Assembly (NCBI GenBank): GCA_021772095.1
Contig: JADYXR010000133.1
Span: forward strand, 62,001 to 126,000
Source of the DNA: Candidatus Obscuribacter sp.
GTDB lineage: Bacteria > Cyanobacteriota > Vampirovibrionia > Obscuribacterales > Obscuribacteraceae
Length of the DNA: 64,000 nt
Direction of reading: 5' to 3'
Shown here: in pieces, positions 1 through 8,546 of the stretch
Position numbering within the stretch: the first letter of the stretch is position 1
Layout of the letters: the number at the start of each line of letters is the position of its first letter
Position numbers and translations under genes: made by a program
Notes under the pieces: model-generated
The model's database searches: none
Told to the model about the DNA's origin: nothing
The model's input: only the letters and a program-made list of their open reading frames with translations

Positions 1-2
1 TG

Positions 3-1754
3 GTTATGGACTATCTCGAAGGTCCATCGCTGGGCGATTTGCTCGACCGGGCAGGCGCAGTGCCGCCCGATGAGGCCGTGGATATTTTCCGGCAAGTTTT
101 AAAAGGTCTTTCGCACGCTCACCGCAAAGGCGTCGTGCACCGCGATTTAAAACCGCGGAACCTTGTGCTCGCAGTCGATGAGGACGGCACCGTTCAAGTC
201 AAGATCGTAGACTTCGGTATCGCCAAGATGGTCCCGCAAGATGGCGCTGAGTCTCAGCATCTGACGCAGACCGGCGAAGTTTTCGGCAGTCCGATTTACA
301 TGAGTCCTGAACAGTGTTCCGGTCAACCGCTGGATCTGCGCTCAGACATTTATTCCTGGGGCTGCGTCATGTTTGAAACATTGACGGGCTCGCCTCCGTT
401 TCTCGGCAAGAATGCTGTGGAGACAATGTCCATGCACGTCAATGACGATCCGCCCAACTTCAAAGAAATCGCGCCGAATGCAAATATTCCCAGAGAATTG
501 CAAGACGTCGTGATCGGCTGCCTGCGCAAAGATCCAAAAAAACGTTATCAAAATACCGCAGAAATTTTAGAAGCGCTGCCCGTGCCCGGCGGCATTCCGC
601 CCAAACAAAGCCAGACTGGAACAGTGGTTATGCGGCTCGGCGACATGGTGCAAAACACCACGCCTAATCCAATTTCGATAAGAACCAAAACGCCTAGAAA
701 AACGAAAAAGCATCTGGTCAAAATTTCTTCGCGAGGGCTCGCCACCACCTTCGGTATCGCCTTCATGTCGCTATTTTCATTGATCGCCTTTTTCCCATTT
801 ACTGTTGAAGAAGTGCCTGGCACTCCAATGCAGAAAATGTGGTGGCAGACCGAAATGTGGACCGCCGGCAAACTGATGGAGCTCCGTTATCCGGGTGCTG
901 CACTGACGATTTTGAAACACGCTGTTTACGACGTCAGTAATTTTTCCGGTCCCGGCGGCAAGCCGATGAAAAATTACGATTCGGAATTGCTCACCCTGAC
1001 GAAGCAGGCTGAGGCTTACCTGCTTTCTGGACAAACAGCTCTGCAGGACGAAACGATTGAAAAGATCGTCCAGCTCGATCGAGAACGTTATGATAAACGT
1101 GCAATTCGCCTCATCAATGACATGGCGAAATCCCAAAAGCATGTCGAAGAACTGATCGCCAGCGGAGATTCTCTTGAACGACATATCGGCGAGAAAGAAT
1201 TAAATTGGGCAGGACAAGTTCGCCATATCGTGGAAATCGCGCGGAGACTTGACGCCAACTATGCATACGGTCGCGAGTACCAACTGCTGTTTAGCGCATC
1301 AGCATTGATGCGAAGACTCTACGGAGACAACTTCATTGGTCTGGCTGACATATACGAACAAATGGCTGATTGTCTCTTAAATCAGGACCGCGTCGAAGAA
1401 ATTGGCGACAAAGAGTTGTATAGCAAAATAAAAAACATCCGATTGGTTCACGCTAAAGAAGGGGCGAAAAAGCCCGAGGAAGACGAGAATTACATTCGTT
1501 CCGCATTGCACCTCGGGCAGTGGCAACGCGACCGCAGTCAATTCGCCGAAGCTCAAATCAACCTTGAAAATGCAGTTAAAATGGCCGAGAAGTGCAAGAA
1601 GATTAAGCCCGATCAACTGGCTGAATATTATGGCTCACTGGCAGATTTGTACGAACAAACGAAGAATTTCACCGAAGCTCAAAAACACAGACAAAAAGCA
1701 CAAAAGATGTGTTCTCCTGAAGCTATCGAAGCGAGCGTAAGAGGCAAGCATTAG
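3..1754 (+). CDS. Membrane Ser/Thr protein kinase with C-terminal TPR region (5' partial)
   Basis: The reading frame is open to the left edge. The first visible residues (VMDYLEG) are the hinge between the kinase lobes, so the N-lobe with the Gly loop and catalytic Lys lies outside the window. Visible are the catalytic loop HRDLKPRN, the DFG motif (DFGIAK), the activation-segment SPEQC and a YSWG motif of subdomain IX. A single membrane helix follows (about residues 245-268), then a roughly 300-residue helical region with TPR-like repeats near the C-terminus (FAEAQINLENA, FTEAQKHRQKA). This is the Hanks-type receptor layout: cytoplasmic kinase, one helix, outer sensor or scaffold domain. A related full-length kinase lies at 12681. 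Substrate and ligand are unknown. Confidence 0.9.
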   Translation, partial: VMDYLEGPSLGDLLDRAGAVPPDEAVDIFRQVLKGLSHAHRKGVVHRDLKPRNLVLAVDEDGTVQVKIVDFGIAKMVPQDGAESQHLTQTGEVFGSPIYMSPEQCSGQPLDLRSDIYSWGCVMFETLTGSPPFLGKNAVETMSMHVNDDPPNFKEIAPNANIPRELQDVVIGCLRKDPKKRYQNTAEILEALPVPGGIPPKQSQTGTVVMRLGDMVQNTTPNPISIRTKTPRKTKKHLVKISSRGLATTFGIAFMSLFSLIAFFPFTVEEVPGTPMQKMWWQTEMWTAGKLMELRYPGAALTILKHAVYDVSNFSGPGGKPMKNYDSELLTLTKQAEAYLLSGQTALQDETIEKIVQLDRERYDKRAIRLINDMAKSQKHVEELIASGDSLERHIGEKELNWAGQVRHIVEIARRLDANYAYGREYQLLFSASALMRRLYGDNFIGLADIYEQMADCLLNQDRVEEIGDKELYSKIKNIRLVHAKEGAKKPEEDENYIRSALHLGQWQRDRSQFAEAQINLENAVKMAEKCKKIKPDQLAEYYGSLADLYEQTKNFTEAQKHRQKAQKMCSPEAIEASVRGKH

Positions 1755-1870
1755 CGGCGTTTCTTCAGAACATATTGCGCAACAACGACCGTTTTGCGTT
1801 CACAGTTTGGTTTATAACTCGGCGGTGCATAATATCTGCGGTGTTATTGGCATGGCGAAATAAGTAATAA

Positions 1871-2902
1871 ATGAGTGCTGACTCGCAGTTAGATCCATTG
1901 GCTGGCGTTTTAATAGACAACTCGTTTTTAGGAGTGATCATCACTTCCAAAAACGAGATTGAATTGATCAATCCGCAAGCGTTAAAACTTCTCGGCTACA
2001 CTGATGAAGAGCTCAGATCGCAGGATCTGAAGTCATTGATTACGTTGGCTGATTCTTCCCTCGGAACGATGGAAGAACTGTTCAATACGCCGACGAAAAA
2101 TTTGATTCGCGCCAAAATTCAACACAAAGATTCAAGTCAACTGCCAGTAGACATCAGCATTTCCACATTTCAAGATCAAGGCTCCGACAAATACGTTGTG
2201 CAATTTGCTGATGCGCGCACGTCGGAATTGATTGAAGAACTGAAACGAGAATTCATTACGAAAGTCAGCTCTGATCTGCGTTCGCCACTGACTGCCATCA
2301 GTGGATCTCTGGCAATATTGAGTTCGGAACGTATGGCAAAATTGTCGGACAGTGTCCGCAATGTGGTGACGATTGCAGAGCGTAACTGTAAGCGACTGAT
2401 TTTAATGGTAAATGAAATCATCGATCTCGAAAGTCTGGAGAGCGGCAACATCCGCCTTCAACCGCGCAGACAGGACCTTCGCGATCTGGTTGCCCAGGCG
2501 GTCAAAATGGTCGCTGCGTATTGCGATGAAAATTCGGTGACGGTGTTAAATCGTTCGGTGAGTATGCCGGTTCAATCTGACGACGAACGCATGCCCCAAG
2601 TTATCGCGACGCTGCTACGCAGCGCGATCAAGGCATCCCCGAAAGGCGGCGAGGTTGAGGTCAGTTCGCATCAGGAAAATGGCTGGGCTGAACTCAAGGT
2701 CAAATACAAAACCGGTCCAGACACTGATGGCACAATGATTGACGCCAGTATCGAAGACGCCCTGGCGCAGCGCAGCCTGGAGTTGTGCAAAGAAATTGTC
2801 GCATTGCACAAAGGATTTTTTGGATCCGAAGGCAATGGCGCTGAAGGCGCAGGCGGCTCTGATAAAATTTTTTGGGTGCGTTTACCGTCAGGCACTAAGT
2901 GA
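1871..2902 (+). CDS. PAS/HisKA/HATPase-like protein with degenerate histidine kinase motifs
   Basis: Residues about 8-118 look like a PAS domain (LGYTDEEL, followed by LPVDISIS). A HisKA-like helical hairpin follows and then an HATPase-like region. The normal H-box (S-H-E/D-L-R-T-P-L) reads VSSDLRSPL here, so the phosphoacceptor His is Ser134. The N-box is LLRSAIKASPKGG, with Ser251 where the Mg-ATP binding Asn normally sits. I see no G1 box (DxGxG) in the C-terminal part. The protein therefore looks like a pseudo-histidine kinase that may sense a signal or act as a scaffold. No response regulator is adjacent. The ATG start has only a weak ribosome site. Confidence 0.8.
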   Translation: MSADSQLDPLAGVLIDNSFLGVIITSKNEIELINPQALKLLGYTDEELRSQDLKSLITLADSSLGTMEELFNTPTKNLIRAKIQHKDSSQLPVDISISTFQDQGSDKYVVQFADARTSELIEELKREFITKVSSDLRSPLTAISGSLAILSSERMAKLSDSVRNVVTIAERNCKRLILMVNEIIDLESLESGNIRLQPRRQDLRDLVAQAVKMVAAYCDENSVTVLNRSVSMPVQSDDERMPQVIATLLRSAIKASPKGGEVEVSSHQENGWAELKVKYKTGPDTDGTMIDASIEDALAQRSLELCKEIVALHKGFFGSEGNGAEGAGGSDKIFWVRLPSGTK

Positions 2903-2985
2903 CGGGGTTTCGAGCGGTAATTGTGCGATTTCGTCCGTTGATCTGAGCACTTCTGTGGTATATAGAATATAGGGACTAAATTCCC

Positions 2986-3585
2986 ATGGCAGAAGGATCG
3001 ACGACAAGCGCAATGCAGCATTCACGTCTCCTATTAAAACATCGCAAGCGCAATCAGGTGGGCTCAGGCGCCAGCACCGCTGAATTCGCGCCTGCTTTAG
3101 TCATCTTTTTTCTCGTCGTTTTGTTTCCGCTGATCAACTTGATCATGTTCACGACCGGATATGCAACTGGTTATCTCTGCGCTAAGCAGTGCGCCAGCCG
3201 CGCTTCCACACAGAATACCTATACCGAAGCACTCACCGTTGTTCAACAAGAAGCCGCGACTTTCGTTGCCTCCGGATTTGGTGCCTTCACAAAACTCGTT
3301 CCTGTCGGTGGAGCCGCCGGTAGTGGCATCGATTTGTATGTTGTTTCAGTCCCTTATGGCGGTGGAACCGCTACCAGTTGGCCGAAGAACACACCAATGC
3401 CTGCGGTCGCCACGCCTGATACCAACACCTATGAATATAAAGTCGAAGCAAATTTCAATGTCGGACCGTTTATGAACATGAGTATGTTGCCTTTCATCGG
3501 CAGCGTGCCCGGACTAGGACCGCCTGCCAGGCTGACGTTCGTCGCCACGGGCAGTGCTGAATTTCCGGAAGGACTAAACCAATAA
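2986..3585 (+). CDS. TadE-like membrane-anchored protein
   Basis: The 199-residue protein has a short basic N-terminus (LLLKHRKRN) and then STAEFAPALVIFF, a hydrophobic helix at about residues 30-60 with Glu at its start. This is the arrangement in TadE-type pilus-assembly pseudopilins (AxEFA followed by a helix). The remainder is Gly/Thr/Pro-rich and probably extracytoplasmic. AGGGA precedes the ATG by about 10 nt. A strong terminator follows directly. No tad operon genes are nearby, so a pilus role is only a family-level guess. Confidence 0.6.
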   Translation: MAEGSTTSAMQHSRLLLKHRKRNQVGSGASTAEFAPALVIFFLVVLFPLINLIMFTTGYATGYLCAKQCASRASTQNTYTEALTVVQQEAATFVASGFGAFTKLVPVGGAAGSGIDLYVVSVPYGGGTATSWPKNTPMPAVATPDTNTYEYKVEANFNVGPFMNMSMLPFIGSVPGLGPPARLTFVATGSAEFPEGLNQ

Positions 3586-3603
3586 AGCATCCCTGATCCA
3601 AAC

Positions 3604-3638
3604 AAAAACGCGTTACGGAAAACCCGAAACGCGTTTTT
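3604..3638 (+). terminator. Rho-independent terminator after TadE-like gene
   Basis: AAAAACGCGTT at 3604-3614 is an exact inverted repeat of AACGCGTTTTT at 3628-3638, with a 13-nt loop. The right arm ends in five T and is followed by GTTCTTG. It lies 19 nt after the stop at 3585. The A-tract on the left could let it act for the convergent minus-strand TPR gene too. Confidence 0.8.
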
Positions 3639-3796
3639 GTTCTTGTACTTACTTTTTGCGTGATACCACTAGTGGTGGCAAGCAACTTTTGAGTGACGTC
3701 GGACCTACATTCGAGACCCGCCGCCTTCCGTTCAAAACGTTTCCCTACCTTCAGCCGAAACGATGCACGCAGTCTTCAACGGACTGCAAATTTAGA

Positions 3797-4603
3797 CTAG
3801 GCCCGAAGAAGAGTTGCCGCAAAGATATCGTCAGAGCGCGACTGGCTTTCGCCGATCAACTTGTAGTGGTCAGCTTGACGTTGCATGTCCGATGATTCAC
3901 TGTTTTTGTTCTGACCTTTTAGAAATTCGGAATAACGCTGCATGCATTGACCCAGGCGTTTGAAAGAACGTCTCTGTTTAAACCCGGCGATTGCTTCACG
4001 ATAAGCTTTCTCAGCCAGTTCCGGCTTCTTCTCATCATCCTGCAACAGGGCTTCCAGAAAAGCAAATTCTTCGAATGGACCAAGCGGTGATTCCACGTTT
4101 TTCTTGGCCTTCGCGATCACTTTGAGTGCTTCGTCCGGTTTGCCCAATTGACGATGAATGGTGGCAAGTTTATAAACAGCTTCCAGAGCCAGTCTATGCT
4201 CACCCGATAAAGTTTTGCCGAAGATATCTTGTGCCTTCAAACAAACTTCGAGGGCAGCCTCGAACTTTCCTTCCTGGATGTAGCAGGTCGCTTGGTGATT
4301 GTAGACCGGTCCCAGTTTATAGTGACCGGCGTAAAAAGCTTGCTCGTAAATCTTGAGCGCGGTATTGAAGCATTCATGCGCTTCTTCATACTTTCCAAGT
4401 TGAGCTTTTACTTCACCAAGGAGATCGAGCAGATCTGCAACGCCTGGATCTTTGGCTTCCAGAGCCTCTTTACGTTGGTTTATTGCCTGGGAAAGAAGTT
4501 CTTCAACGACATCGAACTTTCCGAGCTTTAGATATTGCTTCGCTTTGTCGACGGTCCATTCGGATTCCGACAGATTTTTCAGGGCACTGGCTTTAAGCGT
4601 CAT
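3797..4603 (-). CDS. TPR-repeat protein
   Basis: Starting at ATG 4603, the protein has about 268 residues and is mostly tandem TPR helices (LGKYEEAHECFNTALKIY, EGKFEAALEVCLKA, LGKPDEALKVIAKA). I chose this start because GAGGA lies 10 nt upstream; an in-frame start at 4678 would add 25 residues with no clear ribosome site. There is no signal peptide, so a cytoplasmic adaptor is likely. The gene is convergent with the TadE-like gene and divergent from the Gln/Tyr-rich gene at 4730. Partner proteins are not evident. Confidence 0.8.
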   Translation of the reverse strand: MTLKASALKNLSESEWTVDKAKQYLKLGKFDVVEELLSQAINQRKEALEAKDPGVADLLDLLGEVKAQLGKYEEAHECFNTALKIYEQAFYAGHYKLGPVYNHQATCYIQEGKFEAALEVCLKAQDIFGKTLSGEHRLALEAVYKLATIHRQLGKPDEALKVIAKAKKNVESPLGPFEEFAFLEALLQDDEKKPELAEKAYREAIAGFKQRRSFKRLGQCMQRYSEFLKGQNKNSESSDMQRQADHYKLIGESQSRSDDIFAATLLRA

Positions 4604-4729
4604 TTGCAATAAGTCCTCGACTGATCTCCACAGGGTATCGAAATTAGCACATAAGATAGTCACAAGTCCTATTGACATCTTTTATTTGTAGAACTATGCT
4701 TCCGTAATTACTATCCGAGATCTCCCTAT

Positions 4730-5479
4730 ATGCGACGTATCTACGAGCTCATTGCCTTGGCAAGTTTTGCATTCATATGTACGCAACCTGCCAACGCTCA
4801 AGGTTATGACCCAAACCAGGGTCAATACGCGCAGCAGCAGGGCGGCTACCAGCAACCGCCGGTCTATCAACAATACAACGGGATCCCGCAAACCTCGCCC
4901 AATTCAGGTTATTCGGGCGGGCAGCCGATGCAACAACAGCAATACGGCGGTCAGCCGCAATACGCTCAGCAACCGGCGGATCAGCAGCAATATGGGCAGC
5001 CCCAACTTCAGCAGCAATACGCCCAATACGGGCAGATGCCTCAACCTCAAACTTTTTACGGAAATGCGCAACAGCAAGTTCCTGGCGGCTATCAGCAAAA
5101 CGGCGGTGCTCAGCAAGCCGACAATAGCGCGCCACAAATGCCGGCTGGATCGTTTTTGAACGACTCACCAGGCGAGAATTCATCGACTCCGCCGGAAAAA
5201 TCAATTACTGAAAACCCGAGCGGCGGAGTCAAGGGCGGCGCGGCTATCAAAGCGGCTGGCGGCATGCTCGGAAAATTCGTTGGTGGTGTTGGTCGAATGG
5301 CGACACCTGCAGCCAGTATGTATCTGATGAACCGAGCAGTCGGCGGCAACATGCGTGTTGTCATGCCCGCTCCGATGATTCCGATTCCCGGCATGGGAGG
5401 CGGATATGGCGGGTTTGGCGGTGGATATGGCAACCCGTATATGGGCAACGGAATGCGCAATATGATGGGCGGCTGGTAG
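4730..5479 (+). CDS. Secreted Gln/Tyr/Gly-rich low-complexity protein
   Basis: A signal peptide (about residues 1-23, ending PANAQ) precedes roughly 115 residues dominated by Q, Y, G and P (GGYQQPPVYQQYN, repeated QQYGQP and QYAQ). A more ordered Gly/Ala segment follows (GGAAIKAAGGMLGKFVGG), then a Gly-rich tail with GGYGGFGGGYG ending in MMGGW. The composition resembles prion-like or adhesive low-complexity domains. I recognise no family. A role in matrix, adhesion or envelope structure is inference from export and composition only. The ATG has no obvious Shine-Dalgarno sequence. Confidence 0.7.
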   Translation: MRRIYELIALASFAFICTQPANAQGYDPNQGQYAQQQGGYQQPPVYQQYNGIPQTSPNSGYSGGQPMQQQQYGGQPQYAQQPADQQQYGQPQLQQQYAQYGQMPQPQTFYGNAQQQVPGGYQQNGGAQQADNSAPQMPAGSFLNDSPGENSSTPPEKSITENPSGGVKGGAAIKAAGGMLGKFVGGVGRMATPAASMYLMNRAVGGNMRVVMPAPMIPIPGMGGGYGGFGGGYGNPYMGNGMRNMMGGW

Positions 5480-5554
5480 TTTCACAGCGCACTAAGTTTT
5501 GCAGCGTACTAAGTTTCAGAAGAGAACTTTATCGATTCGCAAGAGATCATCATC

Positions 5555-5589
5555 GAACCGCTCAGCGGTTCTCTGTCGCTTATTTTTTT
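5555..5589 (+). terminator. Possible terminator after Gln/Tyr-rich gene
   Basis: GAACCGC (5555-5561) and GCGGTTC (5565-5571) form a 7-bp stem with a 3-nt loop. A run of seven T (5583-5589) follows after an 11-nt gap, longer than in a typical intrinsic terminator. The site lies between convergent genes. Confidence 0.4.
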
Positions 5590-5642
5590 CGGCGGTCTAA
5601 GTACTTTAATTTCTTCGACACTGGTCTATCGACGGTCGCCTT

Positions 5643-6908
5643 CTATCGGCGATGGCTGGTCGGAATTGGCGTCTGTGTCAAACCGGCAACTACGAAGTTG
5701 GCGGCTAATGCCTGTCTCAAGCTGATCTTAATAACCGGAGCAGGGTCGGGAAGGAAGTTGCCGATAGCGATCTTGGCGTTGTTATCGAAGTGTCCGGTCA
5801 TGTGCATCACATAGCCGCGACCGTATGGATAAACGACCGCGAGTATCCCGGCGCGATCCGGATCATCCGCCGCCAGTTGAGTGCTCGTTGCCAATATCCG
5901 CACAGCATCACGGTTCAGGACTCTTATCAAATGACTGTCTTGATCGAGTTTCCAATACGCATTGGTTACGGTGTTTTTAAACAAAACAGGGTCGGTATCA
6001 TATACGGTGGCATCCACTACGTCCCTTCTGTTTGTGGCTTTGTTCCATTTTATAATTTCGTGTTGCGAACGGTCGACCAGAATTGGTCCGGTGAAGTTAT
6101 CGAGAGCCCAGTCTGTGGAGAGAAGATATCCACCACGCTGAACGAATTCACGCAATTTCTGATGCGACGAGCGCGGTAGGTTTCCGGCGCAATCGACGAT
6201 TACGACTTTGGTTTCGTTGAGCGGGAAGCCTTCAATTTTGCCACTACCCATCTTCACGTGCGGAATTTGAAACTTATCCAGCGTCTTTGCTGAGTTGTCC
6301 CACTGCCCCTTGAGCACAACAACTGAATTATTTGGGTTGCTCGACGCGCTTAGCGCAAACTGCGGATGCGCATTTTCCAACCAGGCGCGAAACGTTTGCG
6401 GCGGAATCGACTCGGACTGCGGCTTTCGCGCTTGCAGTGGAGTGTCGATTAACGACTCGATCTTGCCGGTCAACGGCGCGCGTTGCTGCTGTTGTTGATT
6501 GCCTGCTGATGCGGCGTTTCCGTCAAGTCGAGTGACACCACCTTGCAGTGAAACCGTAGTGGCGCCGCTCGACGCGGGTGAACTCTGGCCGTTTTGATTC
6601 TGTGCGTTTTGATTTTGCGCATTAGTAAACGTTGGATCGGCCGAGAAGTCGTTCGAACCATACTTTGCATCCGGCGGAGCGGCGGAGCCACTGGCGGAGT
6701 TGCCATCGTCGAGTGTTGCAGAGCCCGGTCGCAGCATTCGCAACCGGCGATCCGGCGCAGTTTTCGGCGCAGCCGAAGCGGTGGCTTTGGCGGAACCGCC
6801 GGTGTTGGCCCGAACCTCGAACTGCGGCATCAGAGGCGCCACTGCAATCAGAAGACCGAGTGCCACCAGAATTGTTTTGTTATTGGAATCTGATCGCAGT
6901 TTTTTCAT
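5643..6908 (-). CDS. Secreted protein with GATase/DUF4159-like domain
   Basis: Starting at ATG 6908, the protein has about 421 residues. AAGGG lies 7 nt before that ATG, and the start gives a clean N-terminus (MKKLRSD then a hydrophobic segment), so I prefer it to the in-frame start at 6980. Residues about 30-170 are Ala/Ser/Asn/Gln-rich linker, including an NQNAQNQNGQ stretch. The C-terminal half contains VVIVDCAGNLP and LREFVQRGGYLLSTDWAL, a Rossmann-like pattern seen in class I amidotransferase-like or DUF4159 domains. I see no catalytic Cys nucleophile-elbow motif, so it may bind rather than cleave. Function is unknown. Confidence 0.65.
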   Translation of the reverse strand: MKKLRSDSNNKTILVALGLLIAVAPLMPQFEVRANTGGSAKATASAAPKTAPDRRLRMLRPGSATLDDGNSASGSAAPPDAKYGSNDFSADPTFTNAQNQNAQNQNGQSSPASSGATTVSLQGGVTRLDGNAASAGNQQQQQRAPLTGKIESLIDTPLQARKPQSESIPPQTFRAWLENAHPQFALSASSNPNNSVVVLKGQWDNSAKTLDKFQIPHVKMGSGKIEGFPLNETKVVIVDCAGNLPRSSHQKLREFVQRGGYLLSTDWALDNFTGPILVDRSQHEIIKWNKATNRRDVVDATVYDTDPVLFKNTVTNAYWKLDQDSHLIRVLNRDAVRILATSTQLAADDPDRAGILAVVYPYGRGYVMHMTGHFDNNAKIAIGNFLPDPAPVIKISLRQALAANFVVAGLTQTPIPTSHRR

Positions 6909-7048
6909 CACGACCCTTGAGACGCCGACGGAGCACTTGGGTTCCCCTGCACATGTTATATGTTCGAATCCGTCGATCACATTTATCCAGTACTCTTGAG
7001 TTGATTATTATTCGAATGACAACCCTGGCGCCCAAGGCGGCGCTTTAA

Positions 7049-7082
7049 CAGATGCATTTAACCAAACTCAACCAGATGCATT
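7049..7082. repeat. Pair of CAGATGCATT direct repeats
   Basis: CAGATGCATT occurs at 7049-7058 and 7073-7082, with starts 24 bp apart, in the intergenic region between the divergent genes at 6908 and 7241. The spacing is close to two helical turns, which would suit a DNA-binding protein. I see nothing else distinct in this intergenic stretch. Confidence 0.35.
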
Positions 7083-7240
7083 CAATCGATGCAGACCTCA
7101 AGCAGGAGTCAAATCACGCGAATTTCACGCCTTGTCCCTCACACTTGTTCACGCAGCTCATTTGTCCCCTCTAAGGGCACATTTTTTCACTGGTGCTAAG
7201 CTTTCTGTGTCGGTTAATTAGACCTATAAGTGGAGGGTCC

Positions 7241-8491
7241 GTGGTTAAAGTATTTTTGGCGCTTTTGATGGTCCTGTTTTCGGCAACAGCACCAGCCTTT
7301 GCACAATCACCCGACGCGAATGACGAAGTAGAAAACTCAGTCAGCACCGCTTACGAAGCGACGTCCGAAAGCTCGTCGTCACCTGAGTCGTCATCAGCTG
7401 GCGCGCCATCAGCCGGATCGTTATTACCTCACGCGTCATCAACCAGCACAACTCCTTCTACTTCAACCTCAACTTCTACTCCAACGACTCCCGATACCCC
7501 AGTAACCGCGGCTCCTTCCACACCATCCATCCTTCCAAATACCCCCGACTTGTCCAAGACCACAACAGAATTTCGCGACTCATCGACAACGAAAGCGAAA
7601 GAGTATTTCTTCCTCGTCGTCGAGGGCAAAGGAATGCCAGTCAAAGAAATTTTGGTTAATGGCATTAACGTTCTTGGCGGCTCCTTAATCTCGCTATCCA
7701 TGCCGATCAACGTAACTCCGATGATTAAGCGTGGACTAAACCAAATCAAAGTTCGATGCGTAAGTCACAACGCGGAAGGTTTGGTGACGATCATGGAGAA
7801 GAGAACGTCAGGTCCGAAGAAACTTGAAATCGTGCGAATGGCACTGCCACCTAACGAAAGTGGTGGCAAGGAAATCGTAAAAGATTTGGCCTTCAACGTT
7901 GACCCTGCGCCTGTTCTGCCCGCGAAGATCAATCTCACCGAAAGCGATCGCGAAAAGATTCTTGGTTTAGTTTCCAGCTATTACTCGGCTTTGAAAACGA
8001 AAAATCCGACGAAGCTTCGTTCCTTGTACTCGAGCGCTCTTAAGGAAGAACAGCGTATATTCCCTGAAGGCGCGGACTTCTTCACGAAAGTACTGAACAA
8101 AGAAATTGCTCTGTTGAAACGCAAAGAGATTCAGATGAATAGTTTTACGGTCGACAACATCATGCTCGAGCAAGAAAACGACAAGATTAAAGCGGTGCGC
8201 ACAGATCGCAAAGCGATGATGGAAAGTAATGAAATAGAGGTCTCACTGGAGCCGTTTCTTTCCGAAGTGACTCCTGAGGAAGCGCTTGCTAAGAACGTCA
8301 AAGCTAAAAGCAAGCAAAAGAAAAACATTAAAACTAAGAAAGCACTAACCGCCACCCCGACAACGGAGCAAGAAGAGCATGAGGAGGGTGACCGACTCGA
8401 GAGCAGCGCGAAACAACGCCTGCTGACGACCACATTATTGTTCCGAAAAATTGATGGGCAATGGCACTTGGCCCTGCCGAGAGGCGTCTAA
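7241..8491 (+). CDS. Secreted protein with Ser/Thr/Pro-rich linker and SnoaL-like domain
   Basis: I chose the GTG at 7241 because GGAGGG lies just upstream and a signal peptide follows immediately (VVKVFLALLMVLFSATAPAFA). An in-frame GTG at 7193 is also possible. Residues about 25-110 are a Ser/Thr/Pro-rich linker (TSTSTPTTPDTP). A beta-rich segment follows (VEGKGMPVKEILVNG), then a C-terminal region of about 200 residues (VSSYYSALKTKN, LRSLYSSAL, FRKIDGQWHLALP). That pattern resembles SnoaL/NTF2-like folds, with a final strand reporting on 'response to W'. A Lys-rich insert (KAKSKQKKNIKTKK) interrupts it. Function is unknown. Confidence 0.65.
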   Translation: MVKVFLALLMVLFSATAPAFAQSPDANDEVENSVSTAYEATSESSSSPESSSAGAPSAGSLLPHASSTSTTPSTSTSTSTPTTPDTPVTAAPSTPSILPNTPDLSKTTTEFRDSSTTKAKEYFFLVVEGKGMPVKEILVNGINVLGGSLISLSMPINVTPMIKRGLNQIKVRCVSHNAEGLVTIMEKRTSGPKKLEIVRMALPPNESGGKEIVKDLAFNVDPAPVLPAKINLTESDREKILGLVSSYYSALKTKNPTKLRSLYSSALKEEQRIFPEGADFFTKVLNKEIALLKRKEIQMNSFTVDNIMLEQENDKIKAVRTDRKAMMESNEIEVSLEPFLSEVTPEEALAKNVKAKSKQKKNIKTKKALTATPTTEQEEHEEGDRLESSAKQRLLTTTLLFRKIDGQWHLALPRGV

Positions 8492-8546
8492 ATCTATAAT
8501 GTGCCATACTGCGATCGATTGTAATTTCGGCGACTGACACGGGACC

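Noticed and set aside
3640-3790. Possible small RNA or tRNA fragment near a perfect palindrome ACCACTAGTGGT (3665-3676)
   Set aside because: No cloverleaf can be formed and no terminator defines an RNA; the T-loop-like string alone is not enough.
4773-5204. Minus-strand ORFs opposite the Gln/Tyr-rich gene
   Set aside because: They result from repetitive composition of the plus-strand gene and have no start signals or known fold.
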